Part shown: piece by piece, positions 24,247-35,072 of the stretch
Layout: each line of letters begins with the position of its first letter
Numbering within the stretch: position 1 is the stretch's first letter
Assembly: GCF_954871325.1 (NCBI RefSeq)
Contig: NC_088779.1
Span: forward strand, 12,650,846-12,714,845
DNA: 64,000 nt
Origin: Gordionus sp. m RMFG-2023
Taxonomy: Eukaryota > Nematomorpha > Gordioida > Chordodea > Parachordodidae
Reading direction: 5' to 3'
The notes under the pieces: model-generated
Seen by the model: only the letters and a program-made list of their open reading frames with translations
Databases searched by the model: none
What the model was told of the DNA's origin: nothing
Position numbers and translations under genes: made by a program

Positions 24247-26689
24247 TGGGACCTTTTTTAACATCTATGCGTGAAATCAAAATATATTATTTTTAAGAGC
24301 CTTGGTTTCAATTATAATTAGTGTGATATTAATATTTTATGACATTTTTTTTAACGATTTTTAATATTATTATAAATTATTAGTAAAAAGATTTTAAAAT
24401 TTTTTTTAATTTTTATCAAAAACTCAATATATTTTCAAATAATTATCTTAATGAAAATTTATTTAATTAATCATCTTTTTAGAGCCATCGATTTTTTTAA
24501 AATATATATTCACTTTTAATATATATATATATTCATATTTATTTTTATTTTTATATTTTGTTTACATGTTTTAAAGATAAATGAATTTTATAAAACCGAA
24601 CTATTATTTTTAATAAAAAAAAAAATTTTTAAATTTGGTCATTTTTATTTAAAATTTTTATTTACTTAACTTTAATTGAAATTGACGTATTCTTTCCTTC
24701 CTAACCTAATTATTACTAAAACATAATTCATTATCATTTTAAAATTAATGCCAATATACGTACTGATAACTCTTATTTTTGATATTATGATTTTTAACTA
24801 TGGGCATAAAAATCATTTATTGATAAGGATTTATTGGTTAAACAAATAAATCACTTGTAAATTATGATTTAGGTTTAACTCATAGGTATGGGAATGTTTA
24901 AACATAACCATATTTTTTATAAATATAATTTATCATGTCTTATCGGGATATGGAATCAATCCATGCGTATTCTGAATTCAATTTCAACATTTTTAAAAGC
25001 GATTTTAAAATATGAGTATAATTCGTCCAAAATTGTATTCCAGTTGTATAGAGTATTTACACATTGTAAATTTTAAAAAAAAATCTTTTGAACCTTAGTT
25101 TTATTAAATTTGATTTAGATTTTTAATATAAACCACCAAAAAATACAGAAAAGTTCATGGCGAAGATTGTCGAAAATTAATAGGGCAGGTAGGGGAGACC
25201 GAACCGCAAAGGCACCGAGGTAATAAAGCAAACGCTGACTCTCAAATTTACTCAAAAAATATATGGTTAGATATTTTCCATATGTTTTAATAGAATCGAG
25301 CTCTGAAATAAAGAGATATTAGTTTAAAAAAAATAGTTTTTATTTCATTTTTTTATAGATAATTCTTTTCTAAATAAAAATATAATAAACTGTGATCCAA
25401 AGTTTCTACCTTATTGGCAAATAAGATTCATTTAAATCTAGAGACCTAGTGGTCAAGTAAGCAGTAGGAAAAAGGAAATGAATTTTTAATTAAATTTGTT
25501 GATTTTAATCATTCAAACAAAGACTACAGAAGAGGATAATATTTAAAAAGCTACAAGATATAAGGAAGAAAACAACATTATACAAACATTATATCATATA
25601 CTTCTTTAAAATTATATTATTAATGAATGCTGGTAATTGTTAGTATGTGCCTAAAATAAGTAATGCTCATTATATTATAAACTACTAAAATATGACCTAG
25701 AATATCTAACTTAACGATATTAATTTTAAAATAAGATTAAATCACAAGATTTAGTTAATTATATAGTGCATGGGTAATAATTAGTAATTATAAGAAATTA
25801 TATTTTTTAAGCAATTAGTAATTAGTAGTCATTATTAGAGTTATATGTTTATCATTTTTTTCTTAAATTTAATTAGGGAAGACCGGGGTATATTGAGGAC
25901 CTAGAAAATTGAGCCTAACATATATAATTTACGTCATACATGATTGGCTAAAAAAGATTTGAAAAATATTTAGTATTTTAATTTTTACAGAAGAAATGCT
26001 TTGGCATATCAAAAGTAATAAAAAATATTTGCAAACTTTATCGTTTATATTTATAAATAGAGCTTTAATATTTTAATAAATAACCCCCTCCCCCATAACC
26101 TCCGAAAAAATAATTTTTTTAATTTAAAAAGTATTTTTTAGATAGAAAATTTTTTTTAAATAAAATTTTTTTCTTATTGCGAATAATTTTATTTAAAAAC
26201 GGTTTCAATTTATAAATAAAATTATATAAGATATGAAAATGAAATATATTTAAAAAAACAAAAGATTTAAAAATTATATGTAAAATATTAAATAACAATA
26301 AAAATATATTGTAAAATATTAAATAACAATAAAAATATATTGTAAAATATTAAATAACAATAAAAATATATTGTAAAATATTAAATAACAATAAAAATAT
26401 ATTGTAAATTTTTTCTAGCATAGTTAAATTAGATATTTATAAATTTATTAATAAAATTTATATTGTCAAACTAATTAGATTTTAAAAATTTTAATTAATT
26501 TTAATTAATTTTTAAATAAAAGAATCATTTAATTTGGTAAATATAATGAGAAAGTAAAGGTGATAACTAATATGTTTGGGATTAAAAATTTTAGTTTCTA
26601 GATAGTCCAATCTCCAATCGCTTAAATATTGATGCATCTATAATTGAGGATTTATATAAAATAAATATTTTTATTCCCCTTATTGATAC
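24247..26689. other. A+T-rich intergenic DNA with two orphan pogo-type ends
   Basis: No gene is supported. 'taggggagaccg' at about 25190 and 'tagggaagaccgggg' at about 25873 resemble the terminal repeat of the pogo/Tigger element whose right end lies at 30053-30067, so both are probably ends of separate decayed or miniature pogo relatives. A 31-bp tandem array lies at 26281-26405. The frame at 24888-25076 is featureless. Confidence 0.45.
26281..26405. repeat. four tandem copies of a 31-bp A+T-rich unit
   Basis: The unit 'taaaatattaaataacaata' plus 'aaaatatattg' is repeated four times, with copies starting at 26281, 26312, 26343 and 26374. Copies are essentially identical. Confidence 0.9.
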
Positions 26690-28083
26690 ATTTTTATTTC
26701 AATTAAAGGAAAGATTTATTAGTCACAATTTTATTCTGAACAGCTTTCATTTTCTTTTACCGGTTGAGTCTGAATACACTTGAAACGCGAAAGGATATTA
26801 TGTCTCAAAGTTTTATTCTGATGAATTATTAGGATCGTATGATAAGTTACTTTGTTGAGAGCAAAAAATGCTTTGCAGGCCCTTTATATGTGCAATAGCA
26901 CTTTAGATTCCCTGCCTAATATCAAAACATTGCTTTTTATTTTAGCTACCTTACCGATTAGCACCTGCACTAATGAAAGGTCTTCTTTAATTTTTAAAAG
27001 GTTAAAACCTTATTTTAGAAATAGCACCGGTGAAAGCCGTTTAAATGATTCGTAATATTAAATATTTATAAGGAGATTATTCTAGATAAAAATTTGATTC
27101 TAGATAAATTAGTCAAATCTCAGAGAAAAATACACCTCTCTTTATAAATTCAAATCGTAAAATTGCTATATTATTATAACATAATATTTTTATATTCAAT
27201 AAGTAATTATAATGAATTCTTAGTCATAATATTTATATATTATACTATTTTTAATAAAAATATTGTATTTGCAATAATAGTGATCTGTATCGGGTCTAAT
27301 TTTTCAAGCCCGGCCCGACCCGAAATTTTTTTAAAAATGTTTTGCCGGCCCTAACCCGAAATTTTTTTAAAAAAGTTTTGTAGGCCTGGCCTGAATTTAT
27401 TTAAATATAGAAATTCAATTTTATAATTACTCAAAATAAAAGATATATGTTACATGGCGTCTAGTTTTTATAAATAAAATAAAATATTTTTATTTTACAT
27501 AAAAAATTTAACATAAAATTGATATATTTTAAAAAAAATTCCAAGGCCCAATCCAATCCAACCCGACCCGAATTTTTTTTAAAAATATTAGGCCCGAACC
27601 CGATTTTCCTACTTTTGCAGATATCTAATAAGAATTATTAATGTTTTATTAATATACTTATTTGTTATCATTAAATTAATACATAGTTAAATAAATAAAG
27701 TATTTTAATAAATAAAATCTATAATGAAATTCTCTGCAAAATTTTGTTATATGCAAAAATTTAATTAAAATAATTATTTTTAACATAGAGGTTAGGAGGG
27801 GGGGGGGCGATTTTATTCTTCTTTCTACACCGAATGGATTGAATTAATTTACAATTGACTAAATATTGATAAAATTTTCATAATAATGCTTTCAGTCGCG
27901 TAATAATCATAAATTTGGTCAAAATTTTGTTACTAATATTTTTTTTCATTTATGCTGGCTACTATAGTGGTTAGACACTAATAAAGCACCAAATATTGGC
28001 AAATTTTTAAAATATGGTTTGGGGGCGAAGCCCCCGAAAAATTTTTAAAACCCCTCCATGGATCAATCTTGGCTACGCCACTG
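26690..28083 (+). mobile_element. hAT transposon remnant (C-terminal transposase and 3' end)
   Basis: The open stretch 26852-27055 ends in SLPNIKTLLFILATLPISTC, then TNERSSLIFKRLKPYFRNST and GESRLN. This is the hAT dimerisation (hATC) region, where the usual form is LPVSTATAERSFS.LRRIKTYLRNTM..ERLN. Upstream in other frames only scraps of transposase remain. About 1 kb downstream, 'ggctacgccactg' at 28071-28083 is the complement of CAGTGGCGTAGCC, a well-known hAT terminus, and 'gggggcgaagccccc' (28021-28035) forms a subterminal hairpin. A GC-rich miniature element (27279-27627) sits between the gene and the end. Joining the transposase and this end into one element is inference; the left end was not found. 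Confidence 0.65.
27279..27627. mobile_element. GC-rich miniature element (AGWGATCTGCA family), inverted copy
   Basis: The ends are AGTGATCTG and CAGATATCT. Arms of 'cccggcccgacccg' type flank a centre with 'gttacatggcgtctagttttta', of which the first 20 bases match the complement of the 23897 copy. The flanking 9-mers no longer agree, and the arms have lost several G+C bases to A+T, so it is older than the 55117 copy. It lies inside the hAT element region. Confidence 0.65.
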
Positions 28084-28145
28084 CTGACAAACTTTCAGAA
28101 TCAATAAATATAAATTAATATGATTTTGGATGATATTTATAAAGT

Positions 28146-30067
28146 TAGAGGGCTCGGTCATAGTTGGTCATAGTATAGTTGGGACACGCCATTTTAGCTC
28201 ATTTTATCATTTACTAGTGATTCGGAATTATAATAAAAAGGATAGGAAAATTTTCTGTACATAAGATTATGAAAATGCTTTAAATTTATATCCAACAATC
28301 TAAATCAGAAAATCATCATTACTTACAGGTATAATAATTTATATTATTATATATATTTTTTTAGGCATTCCAAAATCAAATATAGCTTATCCAAAAAGAA
28401 GAAAATTGAAAATAATTCAATACCTACAATGGGATATTCAAATCTACAAAGTTCTTGATAAATATAAGCTGCCACCATCAGCAATATACAATATGGATGA
28501 AAATGGATTAACAACTGTACAAAATCCCAGTAAAATAATAGCCCAAATAGGCCAAAAGCAAGTTGTAGCTATGACATCTGCTAAAAGAGGAACCCTACCA
28601 TAGTTCTCGCTATTAATGCTGTAGGGAATGCCATCCTATCTATCCTTTTCCCAAAGAAAAATTTTTTTTGATCATTTTATAAAAGATGGACCTAATAGTT
28701 GTATAGGCCGCTCAAATGGGTCAGGTTGGATGTAAGAAACGGAATTTACAGATTATTTAGAACATTTTGCGGATCATGTGAGACCACTCCCTGAAAAGCC
28801 TGTGTTATTGATTCTAGACAATCATAGTTCGCACCAATCTCATGGTGCTATTGATTTTAGCTTAAAATCTGGCATTATCTTGCTATCCTTACCTCCACAT
28901 ACCACTCTAAGATGCAACCCGTTGACAGGTGCATTTTTGAGCCATTAAAAAAATATTATAATAACTCCTTAGGTTACTGGATGCGCAGCAATCCAAATAA
29001 ATTATTTAATATTTATGACATTTAATAAAAGATATGTTACCACCGACCCTAACTAATAAAAGCATTATTAAATCATTTGAGGTAACGGGCATATATCCTA
29101 TATAATTCTAATATATTTAATGAAATAGTTTATTTGCCCAAAATTTTAAAGACAATGTTAGAAAAATCAACACCTGAACCATTAAATTTCGAATCCTGTA
29201 AATTTAGAAAATAATACCTTACTGGCCATAGAGTCACAAGAGGCTACAACTTCTCAAAATTTTAATGATATAAGCCAATATAAAGAAGATAATTTACTTG
29301 ATATTGAGAATATATATCTATTTCCTGTATTTGTGAGAAATATAGACAACATAAAAAGGAAAATATCTAAAATATTACATATTCACCCTATAAGAAGATT
29401 TTATTATCAAAAATAAATAATAAAAAAAGTGGAGACAAAATCTCAGAAAAACTTATATTACCTCTGATAACACAGGAAATGAAAAGAAGTTTAGATTAAC
29501 CAAAAATATTTAAAAAATAAATGAAAATATTTGCATTTTATGTCACAAAAAAATATAAAAAAATAAGAAAAGGAAGATTGGTTCCAATGCATAAGTGTAC
29601 TGGATGGGCACATAAAAGTTGTGCCAAATTTGATGATTTATTATGTGCAATAAATGTAATTAAATACTTATCTTTCACTATGTTTATGTTTAAAAAAAAA
29701 TTTTCTTTAGAAATTTCCTAAATTTTGTGAAATTTTTTTTTATATAGTATTTGGTTATGAATTACAATATTATCAATAAAATCAAAGGTGTTATAGTCTC
29801 TAGTCTTACTGGATTACTGATTAAAATTTTTTTAATTTATTTAGACCTCTATTACATGAGTGCCCAACTATCACATATGTGTGTCCCATCGTACACAGAG
29901 TCTGTCATGGTTAGGACAAAAATAATTTATTTTTAAATTCAATTTTCTAAAGAAATATAATCTTTATAAAATATATATTAATTATTTCAAATAGCCTATA
30001 CTTTTGAAAGATATTTTACTTATTCAGATTGAACGAAAAATGTCCCAACCATCCCCGGTCTCCCCTA
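28146..30067 (+). mobile_element. pogo/Tigger-type DNA transposon remnant, about 1.9 kb
   Basis: Frame pieces read as a pogo/Tigger transposase: LDKYKLPPSAIYNMDENGLT followed by TVQNPSKIIAQIGQKQVVAM and TSAKRGT (28406-28603, first catalytic Asp in NMDENG near 28496); then LEHFADHVRPLPEKPVLLIL and DNHSSHQSHGAIDFS near 28760-28860 (second Asp in ILDNHSSH), then PPHTTLRCNPL, where the third Asp of the usual LQPLD is replaced. Near 29590 there is HKCTGWAHKSCAKFD, a piece of a C-terminal PHD-like zinc finger. The N-terminal CENP-B/HTH part is missing. The right end, read inward, is TAGGGGAGACCGGGG (30053-30067); the left end is TAGAGGGCTCGG (28146 on), both starting at TA, the pogo target. Several stops and frame changes make it inactive. 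A longer element starting at 25873 is the alternative. Confidence 0.75.
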
Positions 30068-30760
30068 CTTTTTAAATTTAAAACGATTAATAATTGCCAT
30101 AATTCAATTATATTTTAGAATTTTTAGTGACAATATAATGGGAAAATGAATCGTTAACATTGTTTAACGATTTTGGTTGATTTGATGCCTTAGAGGTCCA
30201 AGGTGATCACCCTGGCTGCCCCTAAGCATGACACTAATAATGTTGGAGTTGTGGGGAATAATATTAGATATAGGCAAAAGTTTGAAGTTGACTATGGGTT
30301 TTCTCCAAAGGTATAGTGCAAAAATTCATAATCAAAGAAACGATTCTTTATCTCAGCCTGATTTTCACTACACATGTGGCGTTAGGCCTATGAGAATTAC
30401 ATTTAAAATAAAATTGGTTTATACATTTTTTATGTTTATCAGGTATGTGAACCCTTCAACAAAAAAAATGGGTCCAGGTCCGGGTTCGGGTACAGGAATA
30501 AAATTTAAAAAAGGGTCCTGGTTCAGGGTCCGGGTACAGGGAACATAAAAAATGACTCAAAATAAGTCCAATTCATTTATTAAGTTAAAGAGTTCACTAC
30601 AAAATTGTCTGAAATTTACAGGGTAGTACTAGATATTTGCTGGAATACGATTTCGGATTAAAAATTGTCATTCAAAAAACGATGTACTTTATAATGATTT
30701 AATTTTCATGAATTTGCTATAACCCTGCGACATACATGTCGCCTAAAAATATATTTCGGT
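30068..30760. other. intergenic DNA with a GC-rich repeat scrap
   Basis: At about 30440-30545 lies a piece with 'ggtccaggtccgggttcggg' and 'ggttcagggtccgggtacag', a diverged arm of the GC-rich family or a related repeat; it creates a spurious Gly/Pro-rich frame. Nothing else recognised. Confidence 0.4.
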
Positions 30761-31018
30761 ATGTCAAGAATTCGTGTTACTTTTAAATATGCATGTCGTG
30801 TGTCTATTTTGACATCAACAGACGAAGGATGTAAATCGAAAAGTTTGGACATGGAGGTGCCGGGGAAGAGAGGAAGAGGACGACCTCGTGTTACGTGGAA
30901 AGGTCAAGTAGACAAAGTTATGATGACTAAGAAGATAAATCCGGACATGGCCCTCACTCGATCAAGATGGAAGAAACTTATCAAAACAAACCCCACGACT
31001 GTCGGACCATATGCATGA
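30761..31018 (+). mobile_element. LINE ORF2 C-terminal fragment
   Basis: The 85-codon frame contains KSLDMEVPGKRGRGRPRVTW, then KGQVDKVMM, then ALTRSRWKKLIKTN. This is the tail found at the end of many non-LTR retrotransposon reverse transcriptases (pattern EV.GKRGRGRPR.RW.D.V...M......A.DR..WR.L...N). Its local G+C is higher than the background. The reverse transcriptase core is not adjacent, so this is a 5'-truncated copy, the usual state of LINE insertions. It could equally be a remnant of the same family as the piece at 4880-5410, but the two do not overlap. Confidence 0.7.
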
Positions 31019-33584
31019 TAAAGAAGAAGAAGACGGATGCGCCTATAGTGGCCGTCAAGAATTTAAAAAAGATGTGTGGTGCTGTCAGCATAGATTTTTA
31101 CCCGGCCTGTAAAAAATCTTGTACCTTTCTGGTCCCACACGTAATAATATTTTGTGAAGGGTAAATCACAAATTTGAATTATTCAAGGTTTTAATAAAAT
31201 TGTAAAATTTCGAGTTTGCCTATAAAATATTTTGCCCAAATATCTCGGCTTGTATTTTTTTAGCTCGACCTACTTACCGAGATTTTTAACGGGCCGAATC
31301 ACACAGATCTTTCTAGTGTCTCTTTTCTCACCGATGTACATTTTTCGAAATTAATTAAAATTCCCTTTGAAAAAATATATTAATTTTTATATGAATAGAG
31401 ATGTTACATTTTCTAATTACGATTATTTGTTGCGTTTGGACGATTCGCCAGCCAGTAAAAAATATTCGGTCTCTTTCCTTAAAAAATTTAATCACAGAAT
31501 AATTAATCTAAATTATGGTAATAATATGTTTTCAATAGTTTAATTAAAGATAGTTTTCGATAAAAAATTTAAGAAATTTTGTGGGTTTAAAAAATAAAAG
31601 ACACTTTTAATAAGTTTCATGCTACATATTTGTTTTTTTTTCATTTAATTAATGGTTATATCAATGAATGCAATATAAATACTAGCCCTAAAAAATTCAT
31701 ATGTTATAATCTTTCCTCTGGACATGGTTGGTCAAATTTTCTTAATTTTAGTTCATACTTTATCTATTCTTCAGTTTCAGTTTTAAACTTTAAAAAATTA
31801 TTTTTCATTCTTTTAGTGTTAACCTCAATTAACATTATATTTAAATAAGTATGATGGCCCTACAACTTAATCTATACGATTCTAATGAAGTGATTGTATC
31901 ATTTCCCCACCATGATAGAGGGCACTAGGTAACTGCCCTCTGGCTAGAATTTATGATTTTTTCTGCATAATGAGATAATTAGCCCAGCTGTTGTCTCGAG
32001 ACGAAAGATTAACGAGCTTAAAGAATGACAAAAAAATAATGTAGATATAACCAAAATTTACGTAAATTCTAATTTAGTATTAAAAATAATTGCGAAAATC
32101 TAGAATACTAATGGTTCTCACTAATAACAAATATTCATCAAATTTTTAATTCTAATAATATTTTATTAGAGATTTTTGAATCAAACAGTTTGCAGCTTAA
32201 CTAAAGGATTGTTCATCTGAAGGATATTTTTAAATTGGATAAAAACATATTTTTTTAAATGAAAACTTATAACTGTGGTAAGGAGTAAAATTAAAGGTTA
32301 TAAAGATATGGATTAGGTTAGTTAAAGGTTTGACAGATATGAATTAGGGCTAATATTTATATTAGAAATGTTATTTAATAAATTTTTTTAATTTTTATTA
32401 TAAACATGTAGAATCTAACAGGTCATGAGATAAACAAAAACAAACTAGGAAATTTAAAATATCAGATGTGGTCACAGCAATTTCCTTGAGTTAGATCTAA
32501 ATCGTCTCAGGCCTGTTGAGACTACTCTGCCTTAAAGTTCTGCCTTTTCGGTCCAAACCCATTACCGTGGCTCGTGATAAACGGTGATAAAAATAACCTT
32601 AAGGTTCGGCCAATAATTTGGCGAGGCCTAAGACCCCACTTATTCTAAATGGATGAAATATACACCTAACATAACATATTTATTTTATTCTCTAACTTAC
32701 TGTTATATGTTAGATTTAAATAATGAAATACCTCTAATAATTTTATACTTATTAATTTTTTTTTTATTATCTATTAAATATATGAAAATTAATATGAAAC
32801 ATTTATTAGTCAATTTATCTTACAAAATCTAATTTCCAATTTTGATATTATCATATAAGTAGAAACAATGAATATAAGCCAGAATTTAGACGCGTTCTTC
32901 TTTCATCTTAAATGCGTGATATTTGAAAATATTACGCATTGCCATTCTGCCCCTTTTTTAAATTTTCACTTAGGCAAATCACTTTTATATTCTTTATTTT
33001 TCAGTGAAAAATAGACTTTAATAAAATCGTAAATAAATTATTTATGCGAGGAAAAAAAATTGTTAGCGAAATTCTTCTATAATAGATGAGTTTCTGAAAG
33101 CAAAATACCCAAACTGTAAAAATAATTAATTGACTATATAAATAATATGAATTTTTCTCGATCATTTAAATTAAATTTTAATATATAAATAATAATTAAG
33201 CTTTAAATTTAAGAGGAAAACACACAAAATATAGAGATATAATGTTTTATCATTAAAATAAATAGAAATTGTCATTTTGCAAATAAAATAAATGCAACGT
33301 CTATGATTTATGCGTTTTAATTAATAATAAATTATAAATATATATGGCCGTCTAATGTTACAAATATATTGGTAATATTTTAGTGAATATTGTAAAATGT
33401 TATTATTATAATTTTCAAAATCCATTGGCGATTAAAGATAAAAAAATTTGGATCTGAATAACCATATCAAATTGTTTCTTAGGTAAATAAGTTTTTTTTG
33501 GAAAATATTTATAAAGACTAGAGAGCGACTGGTTTAGATATATTCGCCCAAAATATAAATGGTCCTTTATCTTAGGAATATCTT
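31019..33584. other. A+T-rich intergenic DNA
   Basis: No gene is supported. A worn GC-richer patch at about 31260-31320 ('taacgggccgaatcacacag') and another at 32480-32640 ('gaggcctaagacccc') may be repeat scraps. The frame at 31630-31848 (72 codons, hydrophobic C-terminus) and the minus frame at 33415-33669, which overlaps the 3' end of the next gene, show no coding evidence. Confidence 0.4.
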
Positions 33585-35072
33585 CTATCTGGTCGTAACT
33601 GTATCCTTCATTTCGCGGCCTTTTGTTTCTATGGGCAGAAAAAGGGCACATATACCAGCGATAATGCATGAAGCTGCATAAATATCAATCGCAGACCTCA
33701 CAGAAGTTTTTAATAATACCTGAGCTACAAAAGGAGTAAGTATAGCACCTACACGAGCCATCATGCTGCAGGTACCCACGCCCATTGCCCTTATAGTCGT
33801 GGGATAGACTTCCGGAGTGTACACATAAGTAGCCTGAAAACAGGCTGATATAACGGCACGAGCAATAAAAATGAAAGTTTTTATCATGGTTCTATTGCTG
33901 CAAATGTTAAGCAAGAAAACAAAAATTGAAAAGGCAAAAAACTCTATGGCTATCGTAATTTTTCTTCCTAAAATTTCGATCATGAATACTGTAGAAAACA
34001 AACCAGGGAATTCAGCCAATGTCGTCCACAATAAATCTACATAATCAGATCTTTGTAAAGGGTGACAATCCAACATGCACGAAGGTGATAAATGTTTACT
34101 TGTGCCACCATGACATTTGTCACCAGATTCAAACAATTCGGTTGTCATTAAAACAATTCCATAATAAGAAAAGGCGTTCACCATCCATATTATCCACAAT
34201 AAAAACGTTGTTATTCTGATGTTTGTTGCGAATAGGTCTTTAAACCTCCCTCTATGGGTATCGAGCAAATCTGTAGTATCGCTAAAAGTGCTGGGATTTT
34301 TGGATGGGGGTTGATTTACCACATCATCCTCAACCAGAGTTCCTATGGGTAAAGGTCTCTTATTTTCTCTAGCTATTCGTTCGATTATTTTATAAGCAGA
34401 TTCAAAATCTTTACAAGCCACGTGGTACCTGGCGCTTTCCGGCAACTCTAGTGAAAAACAGGAGAATACAAGGAGGGGTAAACTTGAGAAGGCTAAAAGC
34501 CAAGGCCAACCTAAAGTAGGCATAACGATCAGAGCAAGTAGAACTTCTAAGCACGTCCCCAAACCCCAAAATATCTCTATAAGTATCAAGCATTTAGCTC
34601 TATATTTAGACGGTAGGAATTCGGAGTACAATGTTATCGATTGGGGAGCGCCTCCAATGCCAAACCCAGTGAGGCCTCGCAAAAGTATGAGCCATAAAAA
34701 CGTAGGCGAGAACGAGCTCAAAAACCCAAAATAAAAGGTAAACAACGAACACATAAAAAGAGCCGTCTTTCTGCCAAACCTATCGCAAATTTTTCCCCAA
34801 AACGTAGAGCTGATCATCATACCTATAAATACCGCAGTTGTAATGAGCGCTCTTTGCCAGGCCAATAGACCCCATGAACAATGCAGAGCGGGGGATAAAA
34901 TACTCAAAATCATCATCTCCATGGCATCTGACATCCACGCTAATCCTGTTAGTAAAGAAAGTTTGATTTGAAACATACCAAAACCCAACATTTCTATAGC
35001 TTGTTCAACTGTATATGTATCTTCAATTTCTTTATAGGATACTCTAAGACGTGAATTTTTTGATTCTCCCAT
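33585..35072 (-). CDS. SVOP: SVOP-type transporter (synaptic vesicle 2-related), intronless
   Basis: This is a 495-residue major facilitator superfamily protein of the SV2/SVOP group, membrane proteins of neuronal and secretory vesicles whose substrate is not firmly known. Close matches to vertebrate SVOP run through the length: TVEQAIEMLGFGMFQIKLSL and LTGLAWMSDAMEMMILSILS (21-60), WGKICDRFGRKTA (92-104, the MFS loop 2-3 motif), LRGLTGFGIGGAPQSITLYS (131-150), ELPESARY (209-216), LLWTTLAEFPG (348-357), IFIARAVISACFQATYVYTP and EVYPTTIRAMGVGTCSM (401-437), and the closing LPIETKGRE (479-487). Twelve spans are expected. The lumenal loop 7-8 keeps three Cys (320, 332, 336). The cytosolic N-terminus is short (about 20 residues against about 75 in mammals). 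No intron is visible. The ATG at 35072 is the only one upstream of the conserved start. Confidence 0.92.
   Translation of the reverse strand: MGESKNSRLRVSYKEIEDTYTVEQAIEMLGFGMFQIKLSLLTGLAWMSDAMEMMILSILSPALHCSWGLLAWQRALITTAVFIGMMISSTFWGKICDRFGRKTALFMCSLFTFYFGFLSSFSPTFLWLILLRGLTGFGIGGAPQSITLYSEFLPSKYRAKCLILIEIFWGLGTCLEVLLALIVMPTLGWPWLLAFSSLPLLVFSCFSLELPESARYHVACKDFESAYKIIERIARENKRPLPIGTLVEDDVVNQPPSKNPSTFSDTTDLLDTHRGRFKDLFATNIRITTFLLWIIWMVNAFSYYGIVLMTTELFESGDKCHGGTSKHLSPSCMLDCHPLQRSDYVDLLWTTLAEFPGLFSTVFMIEILGRKITIAIEFFAFSIFVFLLNICSNRTMIKTFIFIARAVISACFQATYVYTPEVYPTTIRAMGVGTCSMMARVGAILTPFVAQVLLKTSVRSAIDIYAASCIIAGICALFLPIETKGREMKDTVTTR

Noticed and set aside
26281-26405. Possible CRISPR-like array (regular 31-bp repeats)
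   Set aside because: The units are head to tail with no unique spacers, and the genome is an animal's; a simple tandem repeat.
30228-30548. 106-codon frame ending in a Gly/Pro/Ser-rich repeat
   Set aside because: The repeat part comes from a GC-rich element scrap, and the N-terminal part has no coding character.
34019-34593. Frames on both strands inside the SVOP gene (34019-34219 plus, 34411-34593 minus)
   Set aside because: SVOP homology covers this region in one frame with no interruption.
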